A stretch of DNA of 64,000 nucleotides from Sphingobium sp. AP50. Lineage in GTDB: Bacteria > Pseudomonadota > Alphaproteobacteria > Sphingomonadales > Sphingomonadaceae. The stretch is from NCBI RefSeq assembly GCF_900109095.1, contig NZ_FNYZ01000001.1, positions 992,001 through 1,056,000 on the forward strand. Direction: 5' to 3'. Each line of letters starts with the position of its first letter. Within the stretch, counting starts at the first letter, position 1. Of this stretch, positions 55,320-63,003 are shown piece after piece. Below the pieces are notes generated by a model. That model was not told the origin of the DNA. It searched no databases and was given only the letters and a program-made list of their open reading frames with translations. The translations under genes and the position numbers were made by a program.

Positions 55320-56962
55320 GGGCAATAGGCATTGGGCTGGTCGGAGGGCTGGCGCTGGTCGCGTTGGCGGCCGATCCGGCTCATGCTGCGAACTGCGCGG
55401 ACATGGCGAAGATCGTGCTGCCGCATGTCACCGTCACCGGCGCGCAGGAGATTGCCGGCGGCAGCTTTGCCGAACCGCAGGAGGACGGTCGCCCGGTTCG
55501 CAGCCATGGCGCGCTGCCGACATTCTGCCATGTGCAGGCGGTAGCCTCGCCCGTGGCCGGTTCCCGCATCGGTTTCGAAGTCTGGCTGCCACAGGCGACC
55601 GACTGGTCCGGGCGGGTCCATATGGTCGGCAATGGCGGCTTCGGGTCGAACCTCTATTATGCGCAACTCGCGGCGCGGGTCCGCCGGGGCGATGTGGGCG
55701 TGGCGACCGATACCGGCCATCGCGGCGGATCGCTGACCTTCGGGCGCGGCAATCGCGCGGCGATCGAGGATTGGGGCTTCCGCGCCGTCCATGAAAGCAT
55801 CGTCGCGGCCAAGGCGATGACGCAGGCCTATTACGGCCGGGCGGCGACCCATAGCTATTTCTCCGGCTCCTCCACCGGCGGCCATCAGGCGCTGATGGAA
55901 GCGCAGCGCTATCCGGAGGATTTCGACGGCATCATCGCGGGCGCGCCGGGCAATAACCGGACATCGCTCATCCTGTCCTTCCTCTGGAGTTTCGTGAAGA
56001 ATCACCGGCCCGGCGACAATGATCATCCCATCGTCCCGGTGCCGAAGCTGGCCATGGTGAAGAAGGCGGTGGTCGCGCAATGCGACGCGCTGGACGGGGT
56101 GAGCGATGGCGTGGTCAGCGATCCGCGTGCCTGCCCGTTCGACCCGGCCAGCCTGTCCTGCAAGGGCGGCGACGCCCCCGACTGCCTGACCGGGGAGCAG
56201 GTGGCGACGATGCAGGCCATCTATCAGGGACCGCGCGATGCCCGGACGGGCGCGCAAATCTATCCCGGCTATGTCGTGGGCAGCGAAGGGCAGGGGGATG
56301 AGGACAGCCCGCTGCCGGGCTGGGCCGGCTACTGGGCCAATCCGGGCAAGCAGGATGAGCCGCAGCGCGTCGATTTCTTCCGCTATTGGGTGAAGGACGA
56401 TCCGGACTGGGACTGGTGGAAATTCGACTGGGGCGCGGATGTCGACCGGGTTCGCACGTCGATGGGGCCGGTCATCGATGCCGTCGATCCCGACCTGTCG
56501 CGCTTTCGGGCGCGGGGCGGCAAGCTGATCATGTTCGTCGGCTGGAACGATCCGGTCGCGGCATCGCCCGAAACGATCAACTATTATGAGAGCCTCGTCG
56601 CGCAGAGCAGCGCGGGCACGCGGACGGACAGGCTGGCAGATATACAGGGCTTTGCCCGCCTCTATATGGTCGGCGGCATGGGGCATACGGCGGGCGGGGA
56701 GGGGGCGACCAACATGTCGAACGCGACCCGCAACAGCGAGCCGCCGGTCGATGACAGTCTGCACGATATGGGCCTTGCCCTTTATGACTGGGTGGAAAAG
56801 GGCAAGGCGCCCGAAACGCTGGTGGCGACCAAATATAGTGAGGGCCAGGGGCCTTCGGGACGCATCGCCTTCCAGCGTCCGATCTGCGTCTGGCCTTTGG
56901 TGCCGCGCTATCGGGGCGGCGACAGCAACGCCACCGCCAGTTTTACCTGCGCGGCGCCATGA
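55316..56962 (+). CDS. Tannase/feruloyl esterase family protein
   Basis: A 548-residue exported esterase. The GTG start overlaps the amidohydrolase stop and begins a signal peptide (MRAIGIGLVGGLALVALAAD ... AHA). The alpha/beta-hydrolase core has the nucleophile elbow GSSTGGHQALMEAQRYPEDF (about 185), followed by GIIAGAPGNN. The aspartate is probably in FVGWNDPVAA, and the histidine is in VGGMGHTAGG (about 460). The family cleaves aromatic esters (gallate, ferulate, MHET-like). Both cysteines of the family's CS-D-HC disulphide motif are absent here, with Ser before the nucleophile and Thr after the histidine. M20 copy B follows after 51 nt. Confidence 0.9.
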   Translation: MRAIGIGLVGGLALVALAADPAHAANCADMAKIVLPHVTVTGAQEIAGGSFAEPQEDGRPVRSHGALPTFCHVQAVASPVAGSRIGFEVWLPQATDWSGRVHMVGNGGFGSNLYYAQLAARVRRGDVGVATDTGHRGGSLTFGRGNRAAIEDWGFRAVHESIVAAKAMTQAYYGRAATHSYFSGSSTGGHQALMEAQRYPEDFDGIIAGAPGNNRTSLILSFLWSFVKNHRPGDNDHPIVPVPKLAMVKKAVVAQCDALDGVSDGVVSDPRACPFDPASLSCKGGDAPDCLTGEQVATMQAIYQGPRDARTGAQIYPGYVVGSEGQGDEDSPLPGWAGYWANPGKQDEPQRVDFFRYWVKDDPDWDWWKFDWGADVDRVRTSMGPVIDAVDPDLSRFRARGGKLIMFVGWNDPVAASPETINYYESLVAQSSAGTRTDRLADIQGFARLYMVGGMGHTAGGEGATNMSNATRNSEPPVDDSLHDMGLALYDWVEKGKAPETLVATKYSEGQGPSGRIAFQRPICVWPLVPRYRGGDSNATASFTCAAP

Positions 56963-57013
56963 TCCGGCCGTGCCGCATCCTGTTTTCATGATCCGCTCCA
57001 GGGAGAGCCGCTG

Positions 57014-58414
57014 ATGCCTTATGCCAAGATCGCCTTTACCCTTGCCCTGCTGACACCCGCAGGGGCCTTCGCCGCAACGGCCGATCCGGGTGAGGCGCAA
57101 TATCGCGCGATATTGAAGGAACTGGTCGAAACAGACAGCACCGGGGCGACGGGGAGTTGCACGACGCTGGTCGAAAAGGTCGCGGCGCGGATGAAGGGAG
57201 CGGGCTTCCCGGCCGAGAATATCCAGCTGCTGGTGCCGCCCGAAGACCCCAAGGCGGGCAATCTGGTCGCGATCCTGCCGGGCCGCCAGCCCGATGCGCT
57301 GCTGTTGCTGGGGCATATCGACACGGTGAACGCCAAGCGTGCCGACTGGAAGCGCGACCCTTTCACCCTGATCGAGGAAAATGGCGTTCTGTACGGGCGC
57401 GGCGTCGCCGACATGAAGTCGCAGGCGGCGGCCTGGATCGACACGCTGCTGCGCTTCAACAAGGAAGGACTGAAGCCCAAACATACGGTGAAGATGGCGC
57501 TGACCTGTGGCGAGGAAGGCGGCGGCCGGGTGAATGGCGCGAAATGGCTGGTCGACAATCATCGCGATCTGATCGACGCGAAGCTGGGCCTGAACGAAGG
57601 CGGCAACGGCGAGATGACGCAAGATGGCAAGCGGGTCGTCGTGTCGGTGCTGGTGGCGGAAAAGGGCGGCGGCAATTTCGTGCTGGAGGCGACCAATCCG
57701 GGCGGCCATTCCTCGCGACCCCGGCCAGACAATGCGCTCTACAGCATGGGGCGGGCGATGGACCGGCTGAGCAAGCTGGAATTTCCGGTGACCTTCAATG
57801 AATCCAGCAAGGGCTTCTTCACCCGCATGGCGCCGATCGTGGGCGGGGAGACGGGCGCGGCGATGGCGCGGCTGGTCGCGAACCCCAATGATGCGGAGGC
57901 GGACCGGATCGTCAGCCAGTCGCCGCTATGGCATGGCATGTTGCGCACCACCTGTGTCCCCACGATGATCGAGGGTGGCCATGCGGCCAATGCCCTGCCC
58001 CAGAGCGTGCGGCTGACCATCAACTGCCGCCTGTTGCCGGGCGACACGATCGATAACGCCAACGCCATGCTGCTGAAGGCGATCGCCGATCCGGAACTGA
58101 CGCTGATCAAGCCGGAGCAGGGGCCGTCACCGGTATTCCCGAAGATCACGCCGCAGATCATGGGGCCGATCGAGAAGGCGTCGAAGGACCAGTTGGGCGG
58201 AACGCCGGTCGTGCCGTTCATGACCACGGCCGGCACCGACGGGCGGACGCTGAACGCGGCGGGCATCCCAACCATTGGCGTGTCAGGCATGTTCCGCGAG
58301 CCGGACGGCAATGGCGTCCACGGGCTGAACGAACGCTATCGGGTGAGCGTGATCATGGACGGCCGCCGCTTCCTGTATCAACTGATCAGGAGCTATGCGG
58401 AAGGCGATCTGTAG
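57014..58414 (+). CDS. Exported M20-family metallopeptidase (copy B)
   Basis: A 466-residue paralogue of the M20 peptidase at 43304, with matching motifs throughout: signal peptide (AKIAFTLALLTPAGAFAA), LLLLGHIDTVNA, GRGVADMKSQAAA, LTCGEEGGGR, NPGGHSSRPRPDNA and GNGVHGLNER. Metal ligands and the catalytic glutamate are conserved. It is the third gene of an amidohydrolase-esterase-peptidase operon and is likely to finish periplasmic breakdown of the imported substrate. ATG 57014 follows AGGGAGAGCCG. Confidence 0.92.
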   Translation: MPYAKIAFTLALLTPAGAFAATADPGEAQYRAILKELVETDSTGATGSCTTLVEKVAARMKGAGFPAENIQLLVPPEDPKAGNLVAILPGRQPDALLLLGHIDTVNAKRADWKRDPFTLIEENGVLYGRGVADMKSQAAAWIDTLLRFNKEGLKPKHTVKMALTCGEEGGGRVNGAKWLVDNHRDLIDAKLGLNEGGNGEMTQDGKRVVVSVLVAEKGGGNFVLEATNPGGHSSRPRPDNALYSMGRAMDRLSKLEFPVTFNESSKGFFTRMAPIVGGETGAAMARLVANPNDAEADRIVSQSPLWHGMLRTTCVPTMIEGGHAANALPQSVRLTINCRLLPGDTIDNANAMLLKAIADPELTLIKPEQGPSPVFPKITPQIMGPIEKASKDQLGGTPVVPFMTTAGTDGRTLNAAGIPTIGVSGMFREPDGNGVHGLNERYRVSVIMDGRRFLYQLIRSYAEGDL

Positions 58415-58452
58415 GCCGAATGAGAGTGGATAGTCGTTAGACTATGCTTGGA

Positions 58453-59445
58453 TCAGGATGATCGGCCGGGCCGCAGCAGCAAAAGGGCGACGGCGGCAAG
58501 GAGCGATCCCAGCGACATCGTCATGGCCACCATCGGCAGGCCGAAATTCAGGCTGAACAGAAAGCCTGCCAATATCGGTCCCAGTGCCGCACCACCGCGC
58601 CCGGCGCCAATCACGATACCCGTTCCGCCGCCCCGGACGGCTGTCGGAAATGACTGGGCGATCAGGGCATAGAGGCCCACGACGCCGGCATTGGTGAAGA
58701 AGCCGGCGGCGGCGGCAATCATCGCCAGGCCCGACAGGCTGGATTGGCCCTGACCGAAAAAGCTGACCATCGCCGTGGAGATCAGCATGGCGATGATGAC
58801 CTGCACGCGGATACCGATTTTCCAACTGAGGACGCTCAGCAGCAAAGCGCCCGCCAGTCCCCCGACATTGGCCCACACCAGCACGCCGCCGGCCGCCGAT
58901 GGCGCATGGCCATGTCGACGACGATCTTGGGCACACATTTCAGGATGAAATAGAAGGTCATGATGTGCGCGAAGTAGGCGGCTGTCAGTAACAGGGTGAT
59001 GCGGGCCAGTCCGGGTGCGAACAAGGCGGCAAGAGAAGCTTTGGGCGCGGCGACATCGGGCGCGGCCAGAGCGTCAACTTCATCATGGCCCATGCGGGTC
59101 AGCAGGGCATTGACCTTTTTCAACGCATTGGCAGGCCGTTTCTGCAAGAGGAAACCGATCGATTCCGGCAGCAGGAAGCATGCCAGCGGCAGGAAGACAC
59201 CTGTGATGATCGCGCCGAACTGGAACACGTCGCGCCACCCGCCCGATACCAGCAATATCGATGCGATCGATCCGCCGACGATCGCACCGACGGGATAGCC
59301 AGCCGCCATCACGGCGACGGCGAGATTGCGTGCCCGCGCATTGGCCAGTTCGGCAACCATGGCGTTGGTGCAGGCCAGCATGCCACCGATACCCAAGCCG
59401 GTGAGCAAACGGATGATGGACAGAGACAGAATGCTGAAGTGATCA
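58453..59445 (-). pseudogene. Decayed MFS transporter (AAHS-like), 5' truncated and frameshifted
   Basis: Read leftwards, similarity to an aromatic acid:H+ symporter type MFS protein begins abruptly at about 59445 with SILSLSIIRLLTGLGIGGML (around TM4) and lacks about 100 N-terminal residues. The first frame continues through EL(A)NARARNLAVAVMAAGYP, LLPESIGFLLQKRPANALKK and FILKCVPKIVVDMA, then breaks near 58904-58912. The next frame resumes with APSAAGGVLVWANVGG and continues through GGGTGIVIGAGRGGAALGPI to a stop at 58453. A single missing base explains the shift. No intact start exists upstream; an in-frame stop lies just before the homology. It is non-functional as it stands, unless the shift is a sequencing error. 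Confidence 0.85.
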
Positions 59446-59526
59446 GATATTCCTCATCGCCCAATACCATCGTGAAGCGGAAGGTGCCACATCAGGCCGA
59501 CCTGCCATCGGCTTGAACCGAGGTTC

Positions 59527-59901
59527 CTATGCGGCGAGAAGGCCGCGAATCTTGTCGACCAGCGCAGTTCCACTCCAAGGCTTCGGCACGAACTGTCCTG
59601 TCCCGGGTATATCGGCACTGGCAAGCCGGTGGTGGCCTGACGTCAGAAGAAGCCGGATGCGCGGCCATCGTTCATGAACCAGTTTTGCCAGTTCCAGCCC
59701 GTCCATGGTCCCGGGCATATCGACGTCCGAAAAGAGCAGGTGGACGTCAGGCTGTCCCTGAAGGACCGCCATGGCCTCGTCAGCATTGGCGGCCTCCACC
59801 ACGATAAAGCCGGCTTCTTCAAGAATATCCGTCCCAAGCATTCGGACGAGAGTTTCGTCCTCCACTATCAGGACGGTCGAAGAGGGTGCATGCGTAGACA
59901 A
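59527..59901 (-). CDS. Single-domain response regulator (CheY-like)
   Basis: A 124-residue receiver domain with no output domain. TVLIVEDETLVRM gives the acidic pair, LLFSDVDMPGTMDGLELAKL carries the phospho-acceptor aspartate, LLTSGHH the conserved Thr/Ser position and FVPKPWSG the conserved lysine-proline. The TTG at 59901 is chosen because AAGGAGG lies 7 nt upstream and it falls just before the first strand; the longer frame runs into the kinase gene. It lies 85 nt downstream of the PAS kinase on the same strand and is its likely phosphoryl acceptor. Confidence 0.87.
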   Translation of the reverse strand: MSTHAPSSTVLIVEDETLVRMLGTDILEEAGFIVVEAANADEAMAVLQGQPDVHLLFSDVDMPGTMDGLELAKLVHERWPRIRLLLTSGHHRLASADIPGTGQFVPKPWSGTALVDKIRGLLAA

Positions 59902-59986
59902 ATCGGGCCTCCTTCCGCGGGAGTATGCCCGGTCATGATCAATGCCCCAGCATGCTGGAGGTTCATAAATATCGCTTGATGGCGTG

Positions 59987-61114
59987 TCAGGTTGCCAATG
60001 GCATAGTGAAGATAAAGGTCGTTGCGGTTGCGTCAGACCGCGCCACCAGATTACCGCCATGAGCCCGGGCAATTTCAGAAGCGATGTGCAAGCCGAGGCC
60101 CAAACCATGCTTCACGCGATCCTGACCACGGAAAAATGGCTGGAACAGGCGCTCCAGTGCATCTGGCGGGATCGGGTCACCGCCGTTGGATACGGCGATC
60201 ACCAACTCGCCATGCGTAGTGGATGCATTAATGCGGACTGGCTGGTCCCTGGCGCCATGGGTCAGTGCGTTGCCGAGGAGATTGGACAGCAATTGCCCGA
60301 TCCTCATCCGGTCACAATGAACAGGCTCCGCCAGATCATAATGCGCCGTGACGGTGCGATCGGGCGCGATCGACCGGAGTTCGGAGACGACCTGGCGCAG
60401 GATGGGTTCGAGCGGCTCGGCGTTTCTATCCAGAGTGATGCCGCCACCTAGGCGCCCGCGCGCGAAATCGAGGACATTGTCGATGAGGGCTGAGGCGCGC
60501 AATATGCTGCCGGTCATCAGCCCGGTTACCTTTTTGCCCCGCTCGGTCAGCCCGTCGCGTTCGAGCATGTGGATGCCGCTGGCGATCGACGCCAGGGGAT
60601 TGCGAAGGTCGTGGCCGAGCACAGCGATGAACTGCTCGCGCAATTCGGAATCAGCCCGTTCGCTGGCAATCGTTGCCTCCGCCTTGTCACGGGCCTCGAT
60701 CAGACCACGTTCGTACAGACGGCGTTCCGCCGCGAGGAAGATGGTGAAGCGCATCTCGGACAGGTCATCGCCGTCACGGACAGCAGCGGCATTGACAAGG
60801 ATCGGCGCCTTGGAACCGTCCGCCCGAACGATCTCCAAAGCCACCTCGCTGAAGCGGCCGTGCATGTGGAGCATCGGCGCGAAGTGGGTTTCGTAGAATA
60901 TCTTCCCGGCCACAGGGAGGAGGTCGGCGAAGCGCTTGCCGATCAACTGGTCGGAAGGCTTGCCGATCCAGTCTGCCAAAGTCCGGTTCGCACGGGTTAT
61001 GCGTCCATCCCTGTCCGCGAGCACATAGCCGCAAGGCGCTGCCTCAAAGAGATGCTCGAAATCGATGGCTTGCTGTTGAGCGACCGTATCGGGGTTTCGC
61101 GAAGCCTCAGACAA
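59987..61114 (-). CDS. PAS-domain sensor histidine kinase
   Basis: A 375-residue soluble hybrid-free kinase with no membrane segment. It has a PAS domain (about 18-130, EHLFEAAPCGYVLADRDGRI, GKIFYETHFAPMLHMHGRFS), a coiled linker with RADSELREQFIAVLG, a HisKA domain with the phospho-acceptor in VLGHDLRNPLASIASG (about 170), and a HATPase with LLSNLLGNALTHG (N box) and KHGLGLGLHIASEIARAHGG (G2/F region). It starts with TTG at 61114, overlapping the stop of the RsbQ-like hydrolase gene by 8 nt, so the two proteins are translationally coupled. The PAS domain probably receives the signal from that hydrolase. Confidence 0.9.
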   Translation of the reverse strand: MSEASRNPDTVAQQQAIDFEHLFEAAPCGYVLADRDGRITRANRTLADWIGKPSDQLIGKRFADLLPVAGKIFYETHFAPMLHMHGRFSEVALEIVRADGSKAPILVNAAAVRDGDDLSEMRFTIFLAAERRLYERGLIEARDKAEATIASERADSELREQFIAVLGHDLRNPLASIASGIHMLERDGLTERGKKVTGLMTGSILRASALIDNVLDFARGRLGGGITLDRNAEPLEPILRQVVSELRSIAPDRTVTAHYDLAEPVHCDRMRIGQLLSNLLGNALTHGARDQPVRINASTTHGELVIAVSNGGDPIPPDALERLFQPFFRGQDRVKHGLGLGLHIASEIARAHGGNLVARSDATATTFIFTMPLAT

Positions 61115-61928
61115 AGGCTTTGATCGCCGCTATGGTTTGCTCAGGTGCGCTCAGGTTCGGGCAGTGCCCCGTAGCGTCGAGCAGCACCAACTCACTTCCG
61201 GGGATGGCATTCTGAACATATTCGCCGACGCACACTGGCGCGATGACGTCCTCTCGGCACTGAAGGATAAGAACCTTGGCCCCAATCGGCCCGAGTTCAT
61301 TCCGGCAATCGGACAGGAAGGTCGTGCGCGCGAACTGCTTGGCGATCTCCGGATCGGTGCGACAGAAACTGGCGATCAGTTCTTCGCCAAGACCCGGGCG
61401 ATCAGGATTGCCCATGATCACCGGTGCCATAGCCTGCGACCAGCCCATATGGTTGCTGTCCAGAAACTCCAGCAATTCCGTGATCTGGGCACGGTCGAAC
61501 CCGCCCACATAGTCGCCATCGTCGATGTAACAGGGCGACGGCCCCACCAGCACAAGCGCCGAGAAGAGTTCAGGCGCACGGCGTGCCGCCATCAGGCCGA
61601 TCATCGCGCTTACCGAATGGCCGACGAATATCCCGTCAACGATACCAAGGGCTTTGGCCAGAGCCACGACATCATCGGCATAGCCCTCTAGCGAGGCATA
61701 TTTACCGGGATCATATGCGGTAAGATCGGACGATCCTGCACCGACGTAGTCAAAAAGCACCGTTCGGAAAGAAGCCTCAAACGCCGGTGCGACGTATCGC
61801 CACATATTCTGGTCGCACCCAAATCCATGGGCAAACATCATCGATCTGGAGCCGCTACCAGCCGTCTGGGCGTTGAGGCGTTTCAGGACGACGGATTGAA
61901 GCTCGGTTACGACTATATCATCAGGCAT
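61107..61928 (-). CDS. RsbQ-like alpha/beta hydrolase
   Basis: A 273-residue cytoplasmic alpha/beta hydrolase without a signal peptide, close in length and motif pattern to Bacillus RsbQ and the related plant receptors KAI2/D14. It shows MMFAHGFGCDQNMWRYVAP (oxyanion region), VLFDYVGAGSSDLTAYD, the nucleophile elbow FVGHSVSAMIGLMAARR (Ser about 98), LVGPSPCYIDDGDYVGGF, MAPVIMGNPDRPGLGEEL, the aspartate in LILQCREDVIAP and the histidine in DATGHCPNLSAPE. RsbQ is needed with the PAS protein RsbP for energy-stress signalling in Bacillus. Here its partner gene encodes a PAS histidine kinase. The triad is complete. Confidence 0.9.
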   Translation of the reverse strand: MPDDIVVTELQSVVLKRLNAQTAGSGSRSMMFAHGFGCDQNMWRYVAPAFEASFRTVLFDYVGAGSSDLTAYDPGKYASLEGYADDVVALAKALGIVDGIFVGHSVSAMIGLMAARRAPELFSALVLVGPSPCYIDDGDYVGGFDRAQITELLEFLDSNHMGWSQAMAPVIMGNPDRPGLGEELIASFCRTDPEIAKQFARTTFLSDCRNELGPIGAKVLILQCREDVIAPVCVGEYVQNAIPGSELVLLDATGHCPNLSAPEQTIAAIKAFV

Positions 61929-62250
61929 CGATGTGGCGGCTCGGTAGATCAGACATACGAAGCCGCGGAGCTTGATGGTGGCTTAGAGCCACCATCTATG
62001 CATGCGCTGTTCCGGTGTGCCTCCATAGCACGATCGGATGTGTTTGCCCATGCGCATGCGTGCGACAATATCACTTTCGGGAGCGATTGAACGGCAACAA
62101 TGGGTCGACTGCGGCACCCAACGAAAGAGAATGTATACGCAAACGATAGCGCAAGATCGGGTTGCATCAAATGAGCGCACAGCAAATGATGCCGTGGAAG
62201 GTCTGCATCTAAGGAGCCGAACTCTGGCTCTGAACATTCGACAAGGGGCG
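61929..62250. other. Intergenic region upstream of the RsbQ-like operon
   Basis: 322 nt with no supported gene; the short frames across it have no RBS or recognisable domain. It is less GC-rich than its surroundings. It holds a perfect hairpin GATGGTGGCT (61974-61983) / AGCCACCATC (61987-61996) with loop TAG, about 45 nt upstream of the hydrolase start. This could be an operator or leader structure, since no T tract follows on either strand. The promoter for the hydrolase-kinase-regulator operon should lie here, but I cannot pick one out. Confidence 0.5.
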
Positions 62251-62751
62251 TCAATGCGGTTCAGAGCGATCGATCCGGCCGCTGTCCAGCAGCGGCGCGG
62301 CGTCTATCGAATCTGCATCCATCAGTACTGCCAACCGTTCCGCCGCGGCAAGGATCATAGCCTGTTCCCAGTTGGGAAGAGCGTCGAAGCGGTCTATAAA
62401 GCGCTTCTGTAGTGGATCGGGTGCTTCGGCCAAGGCGTCGCGACCATCGGGCAACAGGGTCAGGTGAATCTGACGCTTGTCGCGTTCGCCGCGCTGCCGC
62501 TGGACGAAGCCGAGCACGACCAGTCGGTCCACGACTGCGGTGATCGTGGCCTGACTAAATTGCAGCGATTGCGCCACGGCCGAAGGGGTGACCGACTCGC
62601 GCGAGTCGATTTCCCGCAACACCAGCAATTGCGATGGGGTGAGGCCGGTGGTCGTCGCCAACTGACGACTGCCGATTTCAGTCGCGCGAAGGACTCGACG
62701 CAACGCGCGCAGGGTCAGGAAGGCAATTTCGGAATCCATGGAAAGGCGCAT
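62251..62751 (-). CDS. MarR-family transcriptional regulator (EctR-like by position)
   Basis: A 166-residue winged-helix regulator: LRALRRVLRATEIGSRQLAT (dimerisation helix), TPSQLLVLREIDSRESVTPS, the recognition helix region AQSLQFSQATITAVVDRLV, and the wing FVQRQRGERDKRQIHLTLLP (D-K-R motif). It is divergent from ectA over 252 nt. In several methylotrophs a MarR-type protein, EctR, lies divergently next to ectABC and represses it. The same arrangement here makes an ectoine-gene repressor likely, but the DNA target is not proven. No good RBS is seen; the ATG at 62751 or 62739 could start it. Confidence 0.88.
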   Translation of the reverse strand: MRLSMDSEIAFLTLRALRRVLRATEIGSRQLATTTGLTPSQLLVLREIDSRESVTPSAVAQSLQFSQATITAVVDRLVVLGFVQRQRGERDKRQIHLTLLPDGRDALAEAPDPLQKRFIDRFDALPNWEQAMILAAAERLAVLMDADSIDAAPLLDSGRIDRSEPH

Positions 62752-63003
62752 AGCGCGAAGTCGCGCAGATCGCCAACGGCGCTAAAAGTTCCTTATCATA
62801 TACTTCGTCATGTGAAATATAATTTCGACTTTGGGGTTGAAGGTGGCGCAGGGGATCGGCATATAAGCGCCCGTCTCGCCGGAGAATCTGCTTCTCCGAG
62901 TAAAATATAATTCGGGAGCTGAACAATCTTATATTCCCAAGCTACAGCGGCTGCTACGCCGCCACGGGCTTCTGCGCGCTCTGAACCGAGCGAGGGGCAG
63001 GAC
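62752..63003. promoter_or_regulatory. Divergent marR-ectA regulatory region
   Basis: 252 AT-richer nucleotides with several regulatory-looking elements. There are two TATAAT hexamers (62818-62823 and 62906-62911), each within an AAATATAATT(T)CG direct repeat about 88 nt apart. There is a perfect palindrome CGGAGAA/TTCTCCG (62880-62898, 5-nt spacer) just upstream of the second, and an inverted pair AATATAA (62904-62910) / TTATATT (62929-62935). No consensus -35 sits 17 nt upstream of the TATAAT at 62906, so an activator or a different sigma factor may be needed. No gene is seen. Confidence 0.55.

Noticed and set aside
53697-55325. N-terminal extension of the STN-TonB receptor frame by about 540 residues
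   Set aside because: This part is antisense to the amidohydrolase gene and lacks any domain; the signal peptide begins at about 53696.
61827-62412. Short plus-strand frames across the gap between the RsbQ-like and MarR genes
   Set aside because: They overlap the real genes or the gap without RBS, domain or coherent composition.
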